NCBI RefSeq assembly: GCF_002149965.1
Contig: NZ_MSQB01000003.1
Coordinates: 62,001-126,000 of the forward strand
DNA: 64,000 nucleotides
Source: Novosphingobium panipatense
Lineage (GTDB): Bacteria; Pseudomonadota; Alphaproteobacteria; Sphingomonadales; Sphingomonadaceae
Direction of reading: 5' to 3'
Shown: piece by piece, positions 1 through 8,848 of the stretch
Layout: each line of letters begins with the position of its first letter
Position numbering within the stretch: position 1 is the stretch's first letter
Program-made: the position numbers and the translations under genes
The notes under the pieces: generated by a model
Told to the model about the DNA's origin: nothing
Seen by the model: only the letters and a program-made list of their open reading frames with translations
Databases searched by the model: none

Positions 1-20
1 CGTGCGGCAATCCTGTTCAT
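1..20 (-). CDS. 5' fragment of an unidentified gene running off the left edge
   Basis: An ATG on the minus strand at 20-18 overlaps the TGA of the PadR-family gene (17-19) in the classic ATGA arrangement. It opens a frame beginning MNRIAA that leaves the window after six codons. An AAGGA stretch lies about 9 bases upstream. The tight coupling suggests a second gene of the padR operon, and PadR regulators are often co-transcribed with the membrane or transport gene they control. Nothing about its function can be read from six codons. Confidence 0.35.
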
Positions 21-778
21 CCCTCGATCCTTTCGATCTTGCGGGTGGCCTCGTCGATCGCATCGGCGATCTGGAGAATGATCTCGCGATCGGCGCCGTC
101 CTTCGAGAGACGGTCGAACATCGCGATCTTCAGCGCATGCATCGCCCGCCGTACCGGTGCAGGGTCCACCTTCTCGCGCGCTTCGGCAAGCGCTGCCAGG
201 CGGGCCTTGAGCGAGATTGCCTTCTCGGCATCGGCCTGGGCTTGCGCGCGGCCCTGTTCGGTTGCCTGATAGGACTTGCGCGATGCTTCCTCGCTGGCCG
301 GCGCGATCAGACCCGCTTCTTCCATATAGGTCAGGGCCGGATAGACGACACCCGGACTGGGGGCATAGTCGCCGCCCGAAAGCGTCTCGATCTCGCGGAT
401 GAGATCATAGCCATGGCGCGGGGCCTCGACGATCAGCGCGAGCAGCAGGACCTGAAGCTCCGCCTGATCGAACAGCCGCTTGCGCCGGCCGCCGCCGGGA
501 CGCCCGCCTCCGAAGCCCCCGAAACCGCCACCGAAGCCTTCACCCCGGCCGCCGCGACCACGGCCCCGGCCGCCCGGAAAGCCCTCGCCGAAACCATCGA
601 AGCCTTCGCCGTCGCGGCCGAACGGGCCACGGCCCATTCCGAAGCCGCCCCGTCCGCGCATCGCATGTGCGGCATGGCGACGACCACAGCGGACCTCGTG
701 GTGATCCATTTCGCGCCCGCCCATCTCGGGACGGCGCCCATGTTTTCCATTTCTCATTACATGTCTCTCTGTTTTCAT
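17..778 (-). CDS. PadR family transcriptional regulator with glycine/arginine-rich N-terminus
   Basis: This is a 253-residue protein. Residues about 102-180 (LFDQAELQVLLLALI, then HGYDLIREIE and VVYPALTYMEEAGLI) form the winged-helix DNA-binding domain of PadR regulators, and the C-terminal part is the helical dimerisation region. Residues about 41-98 are an unusual low-complexity tract made mostly of Gly, Arg and Phe, with RGRGG-like repeats. The ATG at 778 is preceded by GAGG at a good distance; a second Met at residue 8 is possible. AT-rich palindromic sequence just upstream looks like an autoregulatory operator. The effector and targets are unknown, but the overlapping downstream gene is an obvious candidate target. 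Confidence 0.88.
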   Translation of the reverse strand: MKTERHVMRNGKHGRRPEMGGREMDHHEVRCGRRHAAHAMRGRGGFGMGRGPFGRDGEGFDGFGEGFPGGRGRGRGGRGEGFGGGFGGFGGGRPGGGRRKRLFDQAELQVLLLALIVEAPRHGYDLIREIETLSGGDYAPSPGVVYPALTYMEEAGLIAPASEEASRKSYQATEQGRAQAQADAEKAISLKARLAALAEAREKVDPAPVRRAMHALKIAMFDRLSKDGADREIILQIADAIDEATRKIERIEG

Positions 779-788
779 GATGACCTCA

Positions 789-840
789 AGATATATCTAA
801 AACGCATTTTCGCAAGATCCTAAAATGTATCTTGATGTAT
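789..840. promoter_or_regulatory. Probable PadR operator/promoter region
   Basis: The gap between padR and the divergent helicase gene is AT-rich in an otherwise GC-rich region. It contains the perfect 10-base palindrome AGATATATCT (789-798) and a direct repeat ATGTAT-cttg-ATGTAT (825-840). PadR proteins commonly bind AT-rich ATGTATA-type dyads in their own promoters, so autoregulation is inferred. No exact promoter boxes are assigned. Confidence 0.45.
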
Positions 841-923
841 TTTTTGTGGGGCGGGGCGGTTTTCGACGGTCTCGCTCGCTCCATGGTTTCCCTTTTGTCC
901 CCGCCTTGCCTAAGACGTGCGCC

Positions 924-3668
924 ATGGCCGCCCTGCCCCTTCCCGCCCTTCACGCCAGCCATGGCGGCGCCTGGATGCGCGACGGAACGGGAACGACCCG
1001 CCCGGTTTCCAAAGGCGAAGCGGTCATGTCCGCAGCCGACACGCCGCTGCTGATCATCAACGCGCCGCTGGTCGCAACGCGGCTCGGCTATCCCGATCTT
1101 TCCGGCCTGGACCTGCTGGAACTCTACGCTTTCATCCATCCCGCCCGCTTCGTGGTGCCCACGCCCAAGGGCCTTGCCCATGCGCTGGACCTGGAAGAGC
1201 CGAAGGACGACGCGGACGTGCCCCGCCTGCTACAGGAGGCTGCCGGGGCCTTGCTCGACATTTGCGAAAGCCCTGCCTGGCAGGAACGCGAAGGCGCGTG
1301 GACGGCGCTGCAATCGCTTACCCGCATGCGCTGGCCCTGGGTCACGCTGCTCGCACCCCGCATCGCCCGCCCCGAACGCGCCGAGCGCTGGCTTTTCACG
1401 CGTCTGCCCGAATGGGAGGAAAGCGCCGAATTGCCGCAGCCCCGGCAGGTCACGCTGGAACGGGACGAAGTGCTGCAACGCCTTGCCCGCCTCACCGGCA
1501 GCGATGCCGAACAGCGCCCCACCCAGCAGGCCTATGCCGCCGAGGCCGCCGCCGCCTTCGCGCCGCGCCAGTCTTCGGGGCGTCCGCATGTCCTGCTTGC
1601 ACAGGCCGGGACGGGAATCGGCAAGACCCTGGGCTATCTCGCCCCCGCCTCGCTGTGGAGCGAGCAGTCGGGCGGCACGACCTGGGTTTCGACGTATACG
1701 AAAGCGCTGCAACGCCAGCTTCGCAAGGAAAGCCGCCGCGCCTGGCCGGAACGACGCGCGGACGGCACCCGGCCCGTGGTCGTGCGCAAGGGGCGCGAGA
1801 ACTATCTCTGCCTCCTCAATCTGGAGGACGCGCTGCAAGGCGGGTTCGCCGGAAGGGCCGCGATTCTCGCGCAGCTCGTCGCGCGCTGGGCCGCCTATAC
1901 GCAGGACGGCGACATGATCGGCGGCGATCTGCCGGGCTGGCTCGGCACCCTGTTCCGCCAGCGCGGCATCACCGCCCTTACCGACCGGCGCGGCGAGTGC
2001 GTCTATGCGGGCTGTCCGCATTACCGCAAATGCTTCATCGAGCGGGCGGCACGCGCCAGTGCCGGCGCGGATCTGGTGATCGGCAATCATGCGCTAGTCA
2101 TGATCAATGCCGCGCGCGGCCGCGACCATGCCGCGCGCCCCACGCGCATCGTCTTCGACGAGGGCCACCACGTCTTCGACGCCGCCGATTCCACATTCGC
2201 CGCCGCCCTCACCGGCACCGAGGCGATCGAACTGCGCCGCTGGGTGATCGGCCCCGAAAAAGCCTCACGCGGGCGGCGCCGGGGCCTTTCCGCGCGGCTC
2301 GCCGATGTCGCCAGCTATGACGAAGCGGGCGCGAAGGCCATCGAGGCCGCGCGCACCGCCGCCGAAGCGCTCCCCGGTGACGGCTGGATGCAGCGCCTGA
2401 CCGAAGGCGAACCGTCCGGCCCGATCGAGGAACTGCTCGCCGCCGTGCGCGCCACCGTCTACGCCCGCGACGAAAGCGGAGGCCAGGAAGCCGGTTATGG
2501 CCTGGAGACCGAAGCGGCCGGGCTCGAAGGATCTTTCGCGGAAGTGACCGAGGCCGCCCGCGAAGCCCTTGGCGATTTGCGACAACCGCTGGTGCGTCTG
2601 GGCCTGCGCCTCGAAGCGCTGCTGGAAGATGCGCCGGACTGGCTGGACGGACAGGGCCGCGCCCGAATCGAAGGGGCGCGCCAGTCGCTCGGCTGGCGGG
2701 TGGACCTGCTGCTGGCCTGGGAATCGATGCTCGGCCGCCTCAATGGCCCGGCCGACCCGGAATTCGTCGACTGGCTCGCGCTCGACCGTTCGGAAGCGCG
2801 CGAATACGACGTCGGCATCCACCGTCACTGGCTCGATCCGATGAAGCCCTTCGCCAGCACGGTGCTCGAACCGGCGCACGGCGTTGTCATGACGTCCGCC
2901 ACGCTGCGCGACGGCGAAAGCTGGGACAAGGCGATCGCCCGTTCCGGCGCCGGGCATATCGATGTGGCGCCGCGCCTGTCCGAGCACCTCAGCCCCTTCG
3001 ACTATGCTTCCCAGGCCGAAGTCCTGATCGTCAACGACATTCCGCGCGGCGATATCCCCGCGCTGGCCGGCGCCTATGCCCGGCTGATCGAATCGGCGGG
3101 CGGCGGCGTCCTCGGGCTCTTCACCGCGATCCGCCGCCTGCGCGCCGTCTACGGCCGGATTGCAGACCGCCTCGCGCGCGCCGGACTTCCGCTCTATGCC
3201 CAGCATGTCGATCCGATCGACACGGGCACCCTGGTCGATATCTTCCGCGACGATCCCGCCGCCTCCCTGCTCGGCACCGACGCCTTGCGCGACGGGGTGG
3301 ACGTGCCCGGCGAATCGCTGCGCCTGGTGATCATGGAGCAGGTTCCCTGGCCGCGCCCCACGATCCTGCATCGCGCGCGGCGACTGGCGGGCGGCGGCTC
3401 CGTCTATGACGATGGCCTGATCCGCGCCAAGCTGGCTCAGGCCTTCGGCCGCCTGATCCGCAGCAGGGGAGATCGCGGGCATTTCGTGGTGCTTTCCTCT
3501 GCCTTTCCCTCGCGCCTGCTCAGCGCCTTCCCGCCAGGCACGCCGGTTCTTCGCATTTCGCTGGAGGAAGCCTTGCATCGCGTGGCCTGGAATGTTTCAG
3601 AGGAAACCGCGAAGCACGGCGCGCCTGCCCATTCATCGGACCAGAGCCCGGAGCAGCCGCCCAATTGA
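924..3668 (+). CDS. DinG/XPD-like ATP-dependent DNA helicase with Fe-S cluster
   Basis: This is a superfamily 2 helicase of about 914 residues. Walker A is AGTGIGKT at about 228-235 and the DEAH-type box is DEGHH from 412. Four cysteines, C296, C359, C364 and C370, fit the 4Fe-4S domain of DinG/XPD helicases. A C-terminal helicase domain follows, ending in the motif region with MEQVPWPRP. The family unwinds DNA 5' to 3' and acts on R-loops and replication intermediates. The frame is open from 825, but MAALPLPALHASHGG at 924 is the natural-looking start; the 33 residues before it overlap the padR operator and look non-coding. The gene ends 36 bases before a SixA-like gene on the same strand, so the two may be co-transcribed. 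Confidence 0.88.
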   Translation: MAALPLPALHASHGGAWMRDGTGTTRPVSKGEAVMSAADTPLLIINAPLVATRLGYPDLSGLDLLELYAFIHPARFVVPTPKGLAHALDLEEPKDDADVPRLLQEAAGALLDICESPAWQEREGAWTALQSLTRMRWPWVTLLAPRIARPERAERWLFTRLPEWEESAELPQPRQVTLERDEVLQRLARLTGSDAEQRPTQQAYAAEAAAAFAPRQSSGRPHVLLAQAGTGIGKTLGYLAPASLWSEQSGGTTWVSTYTKALQRQLRKESRRAWPERRADGTRPVVVRKGRENYLCLLNLEDALQGGFAGRAAILAQLVARWAAYTQDGDMIGGDLPGWLGTLFRQRGITALTDRRGECVYAGCPHYRKCFIERAARASAGADLVIGNHALVMINAARGRDHAARPTRIVFDEGHHVFDAADSTFAAALTGTEAIELRRWVIGPEKASRGRRRGLSARLADVASYDEAGAKAIEAARTAAEALPGDGWMQRLTEGEPSGPIEELLAAVRATVYARDESGGQEAGYGLETEAAGLEGSFAEVTEAAREALGDLRQPLVRLGLRLEALLEDAPDWLDGQGRARIEGARQSLGWRVDLLLAWESMLGRLNGPADPEFVDWLALDRSEAREYDVGIHRHWLDPMKPFASTVLEPAHGVVMTSATLRDGESWDKAIARSGAGHIDVAPRLSEHLSPFDYASQAEVLIVNDIPRGDIPALAGAYARLIESAGGGVLGLFTAIRRLRAVYGRIADRLARAGLPLYAQHVDPIDTGTLVDIFRDDPAASLLGTDALRDGVDVPGESLRLVIMEQVPWPRPTILHRARRLAGGGSVYDDGLIRAKLAQAFGRLIRSRGDRGHFVVLSSAFPSRLLSAFPPGTPVLRISLEEALHRVAWNVSEETAKHGAPAHSSDQSPEQPPN

Positions 3669-3704
3669 ACTGATTTCCAGAATTTCCAGAAACCGAAAGC
3701 CGCG

Positions 3705-4250
3705 ATGAAAACCCTCGGAATCTTCAGACACGCCAAATCGGACTGGCACGATGCCCGCCTGCGCGACTTCGATCGCCCGCTGAACAAGCGTGGCCGCAAG
3801 GGCGCCGCGCTGATGGGCCTGCATATTCGCGATCACGCCGTGGGCTGGAAGCGCGTCCTCGCCTCACCCGCCGTTCGCGTCACCCAGACTATCGAACTGG
3901 CGGGGGAAGCGGCAGGCGAAATTCCCCCGGTGATCTGGGATCGCAGGATCTATCTGGCGAGTTCCGCCACGCTCCTCGACCTTCTTCGCGAGCAGGCCGG
4001 GGATCCGCCTTCCATCATGCTGGTGGGTCACAACCCTGGATTGGAAGACCTGATCTTCGACCTGGTGCCCGATGACGGCAGCAGCCCCATGCGGGATGTC
4101 GTGGAGGAGAAGTTCCCCACCGCCGCCTACGCCGTCGTGGAGCTGGATATCGACTCCTGGGACCAGCTTTCCGAAGGCTCCGGGCGACTGGTACACCTGA
4201 CGCGCCCCCGCGACCTCGACCCCGAACTCGGCCCGCACCCGCTGGATTGA
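3705..4250 (+). CDS. Histidine phosphatase family protein (SixA-like)
   Basis: This 181-residue protein has the short histidine-phosphatase fold. The catalytic motif FRHAKS carries His9, and a second catalytic His lies in LVGHNPGLEDL. This is the SixA branch, whose E. coli member removes phosphate from phosphohistidine in a phosphotransfer protein. The length fits SixA rather than the larger phosphoglycerate mutase-like enzymes. It follows the helicase gene closely and converges on merR. The substrate is not evident. Confidence 0.85.
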   Translation: MKTLGIFRHAKSDWHDARLRDFDRPLNKRGRKGAALMGLHIRDHAVGWKRVLASPAVRVTQTIELAGEAAGEIPPVIWDRRIYLASSATLLDLLREQAGDPPSIMLVGHNPGLEDLIFDLVPDDGSSPMRDVVEEKFPTAAYAVVELDIDSWDQLSEGSGRLVHLTRPRDLDPELGPHPLD

Positions 4251-4281
4251 CGCGCCGAACCGGCGCGGCAGCCCCGCTCGA

Positions 4282-4746
4282 TCAGGCCGCGGCCAGAGCC
4301 CTGGCCAGACGATCCCGAATGCGCCTCAATTCCTCGAACACATGGTTCGACAATGCCTCTACGGGCGAGGAATCAGGCGACGAAGAATCGGGCTGCGCGA
4401 CCGCGACGGACAGATCCGGCTCCCCGCTCTCAAGCGCCATGCGCGCGCCGCGCAAGGTATAGCCTTCCCGATTGACCAGGCGGTCGATCTGAACGATCAG
4501 CGCGACATCTTCCGGGCGATAGTAACGCCGATTGCCACTACGCTTGATCGGCTGGAGCGCAGGAAACTGCTCCTCCCAATAGCGCAGCACATGCTGGCGA
4601 ATGCCGAGCGCCTTGGTGATCTCACCGATGGTGCGCAGCGCATCGTGCGCCTTGCCGTCGTTGAAGATACCCGCCGCGGGGAGCTTACCGTTAGCCCCAC
4701 CGCTAGCGGCAATCTCACCCGAACGGCTCTGGTCGCTGGCAGTCAT
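4282..4746 (-). CDS. MerR family transcriptional regulator
   Basis: This 154-residue protein carries a MerR-type winged helix (LRTIGEITKALGIRQHVLRYWEEQFPAL and NRRYYRPEDVALI) preceded by about 35 variable residues. There is no effector-binding cysteine cluster, so it belongs to the short MlrA/CarA-like group of unknown signal. The reading frame extends upstream to a TTG inside ihfA, but the ATG at 4746, with GGAG upstream and 40 bases after the ihfA stop, is the better start. It is the last gene of the rpmF-plsX-fabH-ihfA-merR series. Confidence 0.85.
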   Translation of the reverse strand: MTASDQSRSGEIAASGGANGKLPAAGIFNDGKAHDALRTIGEITKALGIRQHVLRYWEEQFPALQPIKRSGNRRYYRPEDVALIVQIDRLVNREGYTLRGARMALESGEPDLSVAVAQPDSSSPDSSPVEALSNHVFEELRRIRDRLARALAAA

Positions 4747-4786
4747 TAAAGGATTCTCCGTATTACCGCCTGATGCCGAACCCGGA

Positions 4787-5080
4787 TCAGTCGACAATCC
4801 GATCCTTCAGCATCTGACTGGCCCGGAACGTCATGACCCGGCGTGGTGTGATCGGCACTTCCACCCCGGTTTTCGGATTGCGCCCGATCCGCTCGCCCTT
4901 GTCGCGAAGCAGGAATGTGCCGAACCCGGAAATCTTGACATTCTCGCCCTCCGAGAGGGCCTCAGACATATGCTGCAATATAGCTTCGACCATCGCAAGC
5001 GACTCGGACCTGGACAGTCCAAGCTTCCTGTGGATGGCTTCAGCGATTTCGGCCCTCGTCAATGTGTCCGTGGAGCGCAT
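4787..5080 (-). CDS. ihfA: Integration host factor subunit alpha
   Basis: A 97-residue HU/IHF-family DNA-bending protein. [19 protein letters not shown] begins the dimerisation helices, and the DNA-intercalating beta arm includes [12 protein letters not shown]. The C-terminal [13 protein letters not shown] matches IHF alpha. It forms a heterodimer with IHF beta (not in the window) to bend DNA in replication, recombination and promoter activation. The frame is open to a TTG at 5107, but the ATG at 5080 gives the usual family length. It follows fabH with a 114-base gap and leads into merR. Confidence 0.93.
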   Translation of the reverse strand: MRSTDTLTRAEIAEAIHRKLGLSRSESLAMVEAILQHMSEALSEGENVKISGFGTFLLRDKGERIGRNPKTGVEVPITPRRVMTFRASQMLKDRIVD

Positions 5081-5194
5081 AAGTCCCGCATCCCCTCCGT
5101 GAGACAATCCCCCCGAACAATATTATGAAAAAATGCGGAAAAAGCAATGCTCCCCCGCATCAGTTCAGCCCATGCCCCACATCGGGGCACCGGA

Positions 5195-6163
5195 TCACAT
5201 GCGAACGACGCTTGCGCCCCAGGTGAAGCCGCCGCCCATGGCCTCCAGGACCACCAGATCGCCCTGCCGAATTCGGCCATCGCGAACCGCGACGTCCAGT
5301 GCCAGAGGCACCGAGGCAGCCGAAGTATTGGCGTGCTGACCCACCGTCATGATCACCTTCTCGGCCGGCAGATTGAGCTTGCGGGCCGTGGCATCGAGAA
5401 TGCGGGCATTGGCCTGATGCGGCACAAGCCAATCGATATCCGCCGCAGAATGTCCCGTTTCCTCAAGGACTTCGCCAAGAACTTCCGCCAGGTTCACCAC
5501 GGCGTGGCGGAACACTTCGCGGCCCTTCATGCGCAGCTTGCCGACCGTGCCGGTGGTCGAGGGGCCACCGTCCACGAACAGCAACTGGTTATGTGCGCCA
5601 TCGGCATGGAGGCGCGTGGCGAGCACGCCGCGCGGCGCCTCGGCACCCTGCTCCTGCGCTTCGAGGACGATCGCACCGGCGCCGTCTCCGAACAGCACGC
5701 ACGTCGTGCGGTCTTCCCAATCGAGAATGCGGCTGAACGTTTCGGAGCCGATCACCAGCGCGCGTTTGGCCATGCCGGAACGCAACATCGAATCGGCAAC
5801 GCCTACCGCGTAGAGAAAGCCCGAGCAGACCGCGGCAACGTCGAAGGCGATTCCGCCCCGGCAACCGAGATTGTTCTGCACGATCGTGGCCGTAGCCGGG
5901 AAAGTCTGGTCCGGCGTGGCCGTGGCCAGCACGATCAGGTCGATCGAGGCGGCTTCGAAACCGGCGGCCTCGATGGCCTTGCGCGCGGCATCCGTGGCCA
6001 AGCTGGACGTCGTTTCGTCAGGCGCGGCGATGTGGCGGTTGGAAATGCCCGTCCGTTCGACGATCCATTCGTCGCTGGTGTCAACGCGCTCTGCGAGTTC
6101 GGCGTTGCTGACCGCGCGGCGCGGCAGGGCCGAACCCGTGCCGACGATAACCGAACGAATCAT
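5195..6163 (-). CDS. fabH: Beta-ketoacyl-ACP synthase III
   Basis: This 322-residue thiolase-fold enzyme condenses acetyl-CoA with malonyl-ACP to start fatty acid synthesis. The catalytic triad is visible: Cys113 in [11 protein letters not shown], His249 in LVPHQANAR and Asn279 in [10 protein letters not shown]. Its ATG overlaps the plsX stop in an ATGA arrangement, so translation is probably coupled. Placement after plsX is the widespread bacterial arrangement linking phospholipid and fatty acid synthesis. Confidence 0.96.
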   Translation of the reverse strand: MIRSVIVGTGSALPRRAVSNAELAERVDTSDEWIVERTGISNRHIAAPDETTSSLATDAARKAIEAAGFEAASIDLIVLATATPDQTFPATATIVQNNLGCRGGIAFDVAAVCSGFLYAVGVADSMLRSGMAKRALVIGSETFSRILDWEDRTTCVLFGDGAGAIVLEAQEQGAEAPRGVLATRLHADGAHNQLLFVDGGPSTTGTVGKLRMKGREVFRHAVVNLAEVLGEVLEETGHSAADIDWLVPHQANARILDATARKLNLPAEKVIMTVGQHANTSAASVPLALDVAVRDGRIRQGDLVVLEAMGGGFTWGASVVRM

Positions 6164-7224
6164 CAGGCGCTCTCTTCCTGGACCTTGGGCTTGCGCAGGG
6201 AAGTCCCGCCCAGGCGGGCGAGGTCGGCAGAGATCCGCTCGGTCACGTTTTCCTCCAGGAGGCGCGCGGTAACCGCGACGGCATTGGCGACGCCTGCGGC
6301 ATTCGCACCGCCATGGCTTTTCACCACAATACCGTTGAGACCCAGGAAAACCGCGCCGTTATGATTGTTGGGATCGAGATGATGCTTGAGCAGCTCGGTC
6401 GCCGGCTTCGAGATCAGGAAACCGATCTTCGAACGCAGCGAGCTGGAAAATCCGCGCCGCAGCAGGTCAGCCACGAAGCGCGCGGTACCTTCCACGGCCT
6501 TGAGCGCGACATTGCCCGAGAATCCGTCGGTAACGACGACATCCATGTCGCCGAGGCCCAGCTTGTCGGCCTCGGTGAAACCGTCGAAGGACATCGACAG
6601 GTCCGAAGCGGAAGCCTTGAGCATCGCCGCTGCATCGCGCAGCATTTCGGTGCCCTTGGTTTCCTCGGTGCCGATATTGAGCAGGCGCACGCGCGGCTGA
6701 TCGCGCCCCGTGGCAACGCGGGCATAGGCAGCGCCCATGATCGCGAACTGCACGAGATTGCGCGCATCGCACTCGGCATTGGCGCCAAGGTCGAGCATGA
6801 CCAGGTCATGGTCTTCCAGAGTCGGCAGCAGAGCGGCCAGCGCCGGGCGATCGATGCCGGGCATCGTGCGCAGCGCAAGCTTGGAAATCGCCATCAGCGC
6901 ACCGGTATTGCCGGCACTGACGGCGGCTCCGGCGTCACCCGCCTTCACCGCCTCGATAGCGAGCCCCATCGAGGTACTCTTAGCCCTGCGCAAGGCCTGG
7001 CTAGGCTTGTCCTCGCCACTGATGACGCCTTCAGTATGAAGGATTTCGGAACTTGCCCTGAGATTCGGGTGCTTTTCGAGCGCGGCCTTGATCCGCGGCT
7101 CATCACCGACCAACAGGAACTTGAAGCGATCATGACGACGGCGCGCGAGAGCAGCGCCTTCAATCATGACGCGCACGCCCTCGTCGCCGCCCATCGCATC
7201 GACAGCGATACGCGGCAGACTCAT
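6163..7224 (-). CDS. plsX: Phosphate acyltransferase PlsX
   Basis: This 353-residue enzyme makes acyl-phosphate from acyl-ACP for the PlsX/PlsY route to phosphatidic acid. The family signature [11 protein letters not shown] is at the N-terminus, with GNTGALM and [12 protein letters not shown] further along. The ATG at 7224 has GGAGG six bases upstream; a TTG six bases earlier is less likely. It is a peripheral membrane protein in other bacteria. It follows rpmF by 27 bases and overlaps fabH. Confidence 0.96.
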   Translation of the reverse strand: MSLPRIAVDAMGGDEGVRVMIEGAALARRRHDRFKFLLVGDEPRIKAALEKHPNLRASSEILHTEGVISGEDKPSQALRRAKSTSMGLAIEAVKAGDAGAAVSAGNTGALMAISKLALRTMPGIDRPALAALLPTLEDHDLVMLDLGANAECDARNLVQFAIMGAAYARVATGRDQPRVRLLNIGTEETKGTEMLRDAAAMLKASASDLSMSFDGFTEADKLGLGDMDVVVTDGFSGNVALKAVEGTARFVADLLRRGFSSSLRSKIGFLISKPATELLKHHLDPNNHNGAVFLGLNGIVVKSHGGANAAGVANAVAVTARLLEENVTERISADLARLGGTSLRKPKVQEESA

Positions 7225-7251
7225 GGGCAACCTCCGAAAATCGTCTTGGTC

Positions 7252-7431
7252 TTAGACTTCGACCGCGACGATCTCACGACCGTTGTAGTGGCCGCAAGCG
7301 TTGCAGAGGTTGTGGGGGCGCTTCAGCTCGCCGCAGTTGGGGCATTCATGGAAAGCCTCAACCTTCAGCGCGTCATGGCTACGACGCATGCCACGGCGGG
7401 AGGGGGTGGTCTTTCTTTTAGGGACAGCCAT
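7252..7431 (-). CDS. rpmF: 50S ribosomal protein L32
   Basis: This 59-residue basic protein starts [20 protein letters not shown], a hallmark of bacterial L32. It keeps the four zinc-ribbon cysteines in CPNC and CNAC. It heads the rpmF-plsX-fabH-ihfA-merR series. The leader upstream contains a strong GC stem followed by a T run, suggesting regulated read-through into the operon. Confidence 0.97.
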   Translation of the reverse strand: MAVPKRKTTPSRRGMRRSHDALKVEAFHECPNCGELKRPHNLCNACGHYNGREIVAVEV

Positions 7432-7464
7432 TTCGGCACCTGTTCCTGAAACTGGATTATTGTC

Positions 7465-7502
7465 AAAAAGGCCGCCGGAAACCGTATTCGCGGACCGGCG
7501 GC
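7465..7502 (-). terminator. Intrinsic terminator/attenuator in the rpmF leader
   Basis: Read on the minus strand, GCCGCCGG (7502-7495) pairs with CCGGCGGC (7478-7471), followed by C and five T. This is a convincing intrinsic terminator, but no complete minus-strand gene lies between it and the terminator at 8012. A promoter-like TTGCAA with TATAGG lies just upstream (about 7541-7515). It therefore most likely works as a leader attenuator of rpmF-plsX-fabH, about 35 bases before the rpmF ATG. Confidence 0.55.
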
Positions 7503-7598
7503 TTTGCGAAGGCGCGCCTATAACCGATTTCTCGGGAGTTGCAACCCGTTCCTCCCCGCAGCAACTATGGGAAAATCCACCTAGGGGGAAATCGATCC

Positions 7599-7991
7599 AT
7601 GATTCTGCAGACGACACTGTGCCTTGCGGCGGCGGCCGGCGTTATCACCTTCTGGCATATAGCGCGTATCGGCCAACTGCGCATGCGCGAAAAGGTGCTC
7701 TTCGGCGACGGCGGCCACGATCCGCTGGCGCGCCGCATGCGCGCCCAGCTCAATTTCGTGGAGAGCACGCCCTTTGTGCTGATCCTGGCCGCCGCCATCG
7801 AAATGACGGGCAAGGGCGGCCCCTGGCTGGCGATAGTCGGTTCGCTGTTCATGCTGGGCCGCGTCTCCCATGCGCTGGGCATGGATATCGACCGCCCCAA
7901 TCCGCTGCGGATGATCGGCGTGCTCATAACCGTGCTCACCCTGCTCGGCCTTTCGGCCATTGCCGTGCTGATCGCACTGGGCCGCTTCTGA
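7599..7991 (+). CDS. MAPEG family membrane protein
   Basis: This 130-residue protein has about four hydrophobic helices. The MAPEG (membrane-associated eicosanoid and glutathione metabolism) features are [16 protein letters not shown] and [11 protein letters not shown]. Bacterial members are putative glutathione-dependent transferases or peroxidases of the inner membrane with unproven substrates. The ATG at 7599 follows AGGGGGAA at normal distance; the in-frame extension from 7539 lacks a ribosome site. It is divergent from rpmF and ends at a strong terminator. Confidence 0.83.
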   Translation: MILQTTLCLAAAAGVITFWHIARIGQLRMREKVLFGDGGHDPLARRMRAQLNFVESTPFVLILAAAIEMTGKGGPWLAIVGSLFMLGRVSHALGMDIDRPNPLRMIGVLITVLTLLGLSAIAVLIALGRF

Positions 7992-8011
7992 GAATCGAAG
8001 CCTGAGAATCG

Positions 8012-8042
8012 AAAAGGGCGGCGCTCCCGCACCGCCCTTTTC
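8012..8042. terminator. Bidirectional intrinsic terminator
   Basis: AAAAGGGCGG (8012-8021) and CCGCCCTTTT (8032-8041) form a 10-bp stem with an A run on one side and a T run on the other. It sits between the convergent MAPEG and metallo-hydrolase genes and can serve both. Confidence 0.85.
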
Positions 8043-8068
8043 CGTTTGCGCCTCGATCTCCGGCACGT

Positions 8069-8770
8069 TCAGCCCGGCAGACCGCGCTCCAGCGCCGCAT
8101 CGCCGACATAAGGATTGCTCCGGCGCTCGTCCCCGAAGGTACTGATGGGGCCGTGCCCCGGAACGAAAGTCACATCGTCACCCAACGGCCAGAGCTTGCG
8201 GGTGATCGAATCGACAAGGTCTTCCAGATTGCCGCGCGGAAAGTCCCAGCGCCCGATCCCGCCCTTGAACAGCACATCGCCCACCATCGCGAACTTGCTC
8301 GGCGCATGGTGGAACACGATATGGCCCGGCGTGTGCCCCGGGCAATGCACGACATCCAGCGCCAGTTCGCCCACCGTCACCGTGTCGCCATCCTTGAGCC
8401 AGCGACTGGGTTCGAAACTGTGCGCCTCCATGTTCCAGCGCGGCCCGTCGTCATCGAGCTTGTCGATCCAGAAGCTGTCCTCTTTCTGAGGCCCTTCGAT
8501 CGGCACGCCCATTTCCTCGGCGAAGACCCCGGCGAGACCGCAATGGTCGAGATGACCATGGGTGACGAGGATCTTCTCCAGCGTGACGCCGGTCTTCTCC
8601 AGCGCCTGGCGCAGCTTGGGAAGGTCTCCGCCCGGATCGACGAAAGCGCCGCGCATGGTTCTGGTACACCATATAAGCGAGCAGTTCTGCTGAAGCGGGG
8701 TGACGGGTATGATGCCCACACGCATCGGCTGCTGCGCCTGTTCCTGAGGCTGCTGGCTGGTCTCGGTCAT
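8069..8770 (-). CDS. MBL-fold metallo-hydrolase (YcbL/glyoxalase II-like)
   Basis: This protein of about 233 residues carries the metallo-beta-lactamase metal ligands: THGHLDHCG, then HCPGHTPGH, GDVLF and a C-terminal VPGHGP. The pattern matches the YcbL/GloB-like group of small hydrolases acting on thioesters or related substrates in the cytoplasm. The frame is open to a TTG at 8806. The ATG at 8770 was chosen because the extension looks non-coding, although no clear ribosome site precedes either; MRVGIIPVTP at 8725 is a third possibility. Confidence 0.85.
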   Translation of the reverse strand: MTETSQQPQEQAQQPMRVGIIPVTPLQQNCSLIWCTRTMRGAFVDPGGDLPKLRQALEKTGVTLEKILVTHGHLDHCGLAGVFAEEMGVPIEGPQKEDSFWIDKLDDDGPRWNMEAHSFEPSRWLKDGDTVTVGELALDVVHCPGHTPGHIVFHHAPSKFAMVGDVLFKGGIGRWDFPRGNLEDLVDSITRKLWPLGDDVTFVPGHGPISTFGDERRSNPYVGDAALERGLPG

Positions 8771-8848
8771 GGCTGCGGAAATGGCCGCAAGCCCCGAGGA
8801 ATGCAACTATGCGCCTCAGCGGTCAGATAGAGCCCTTAAATAGGGCCC

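Noticed and set aside
825..923. Upstream extension of the DinG-like helicase from 825
   Set aside because: The 33 extra codons overlap the padR operator and have no ribosome site; ATG 924 gives a family-like N-terminus.
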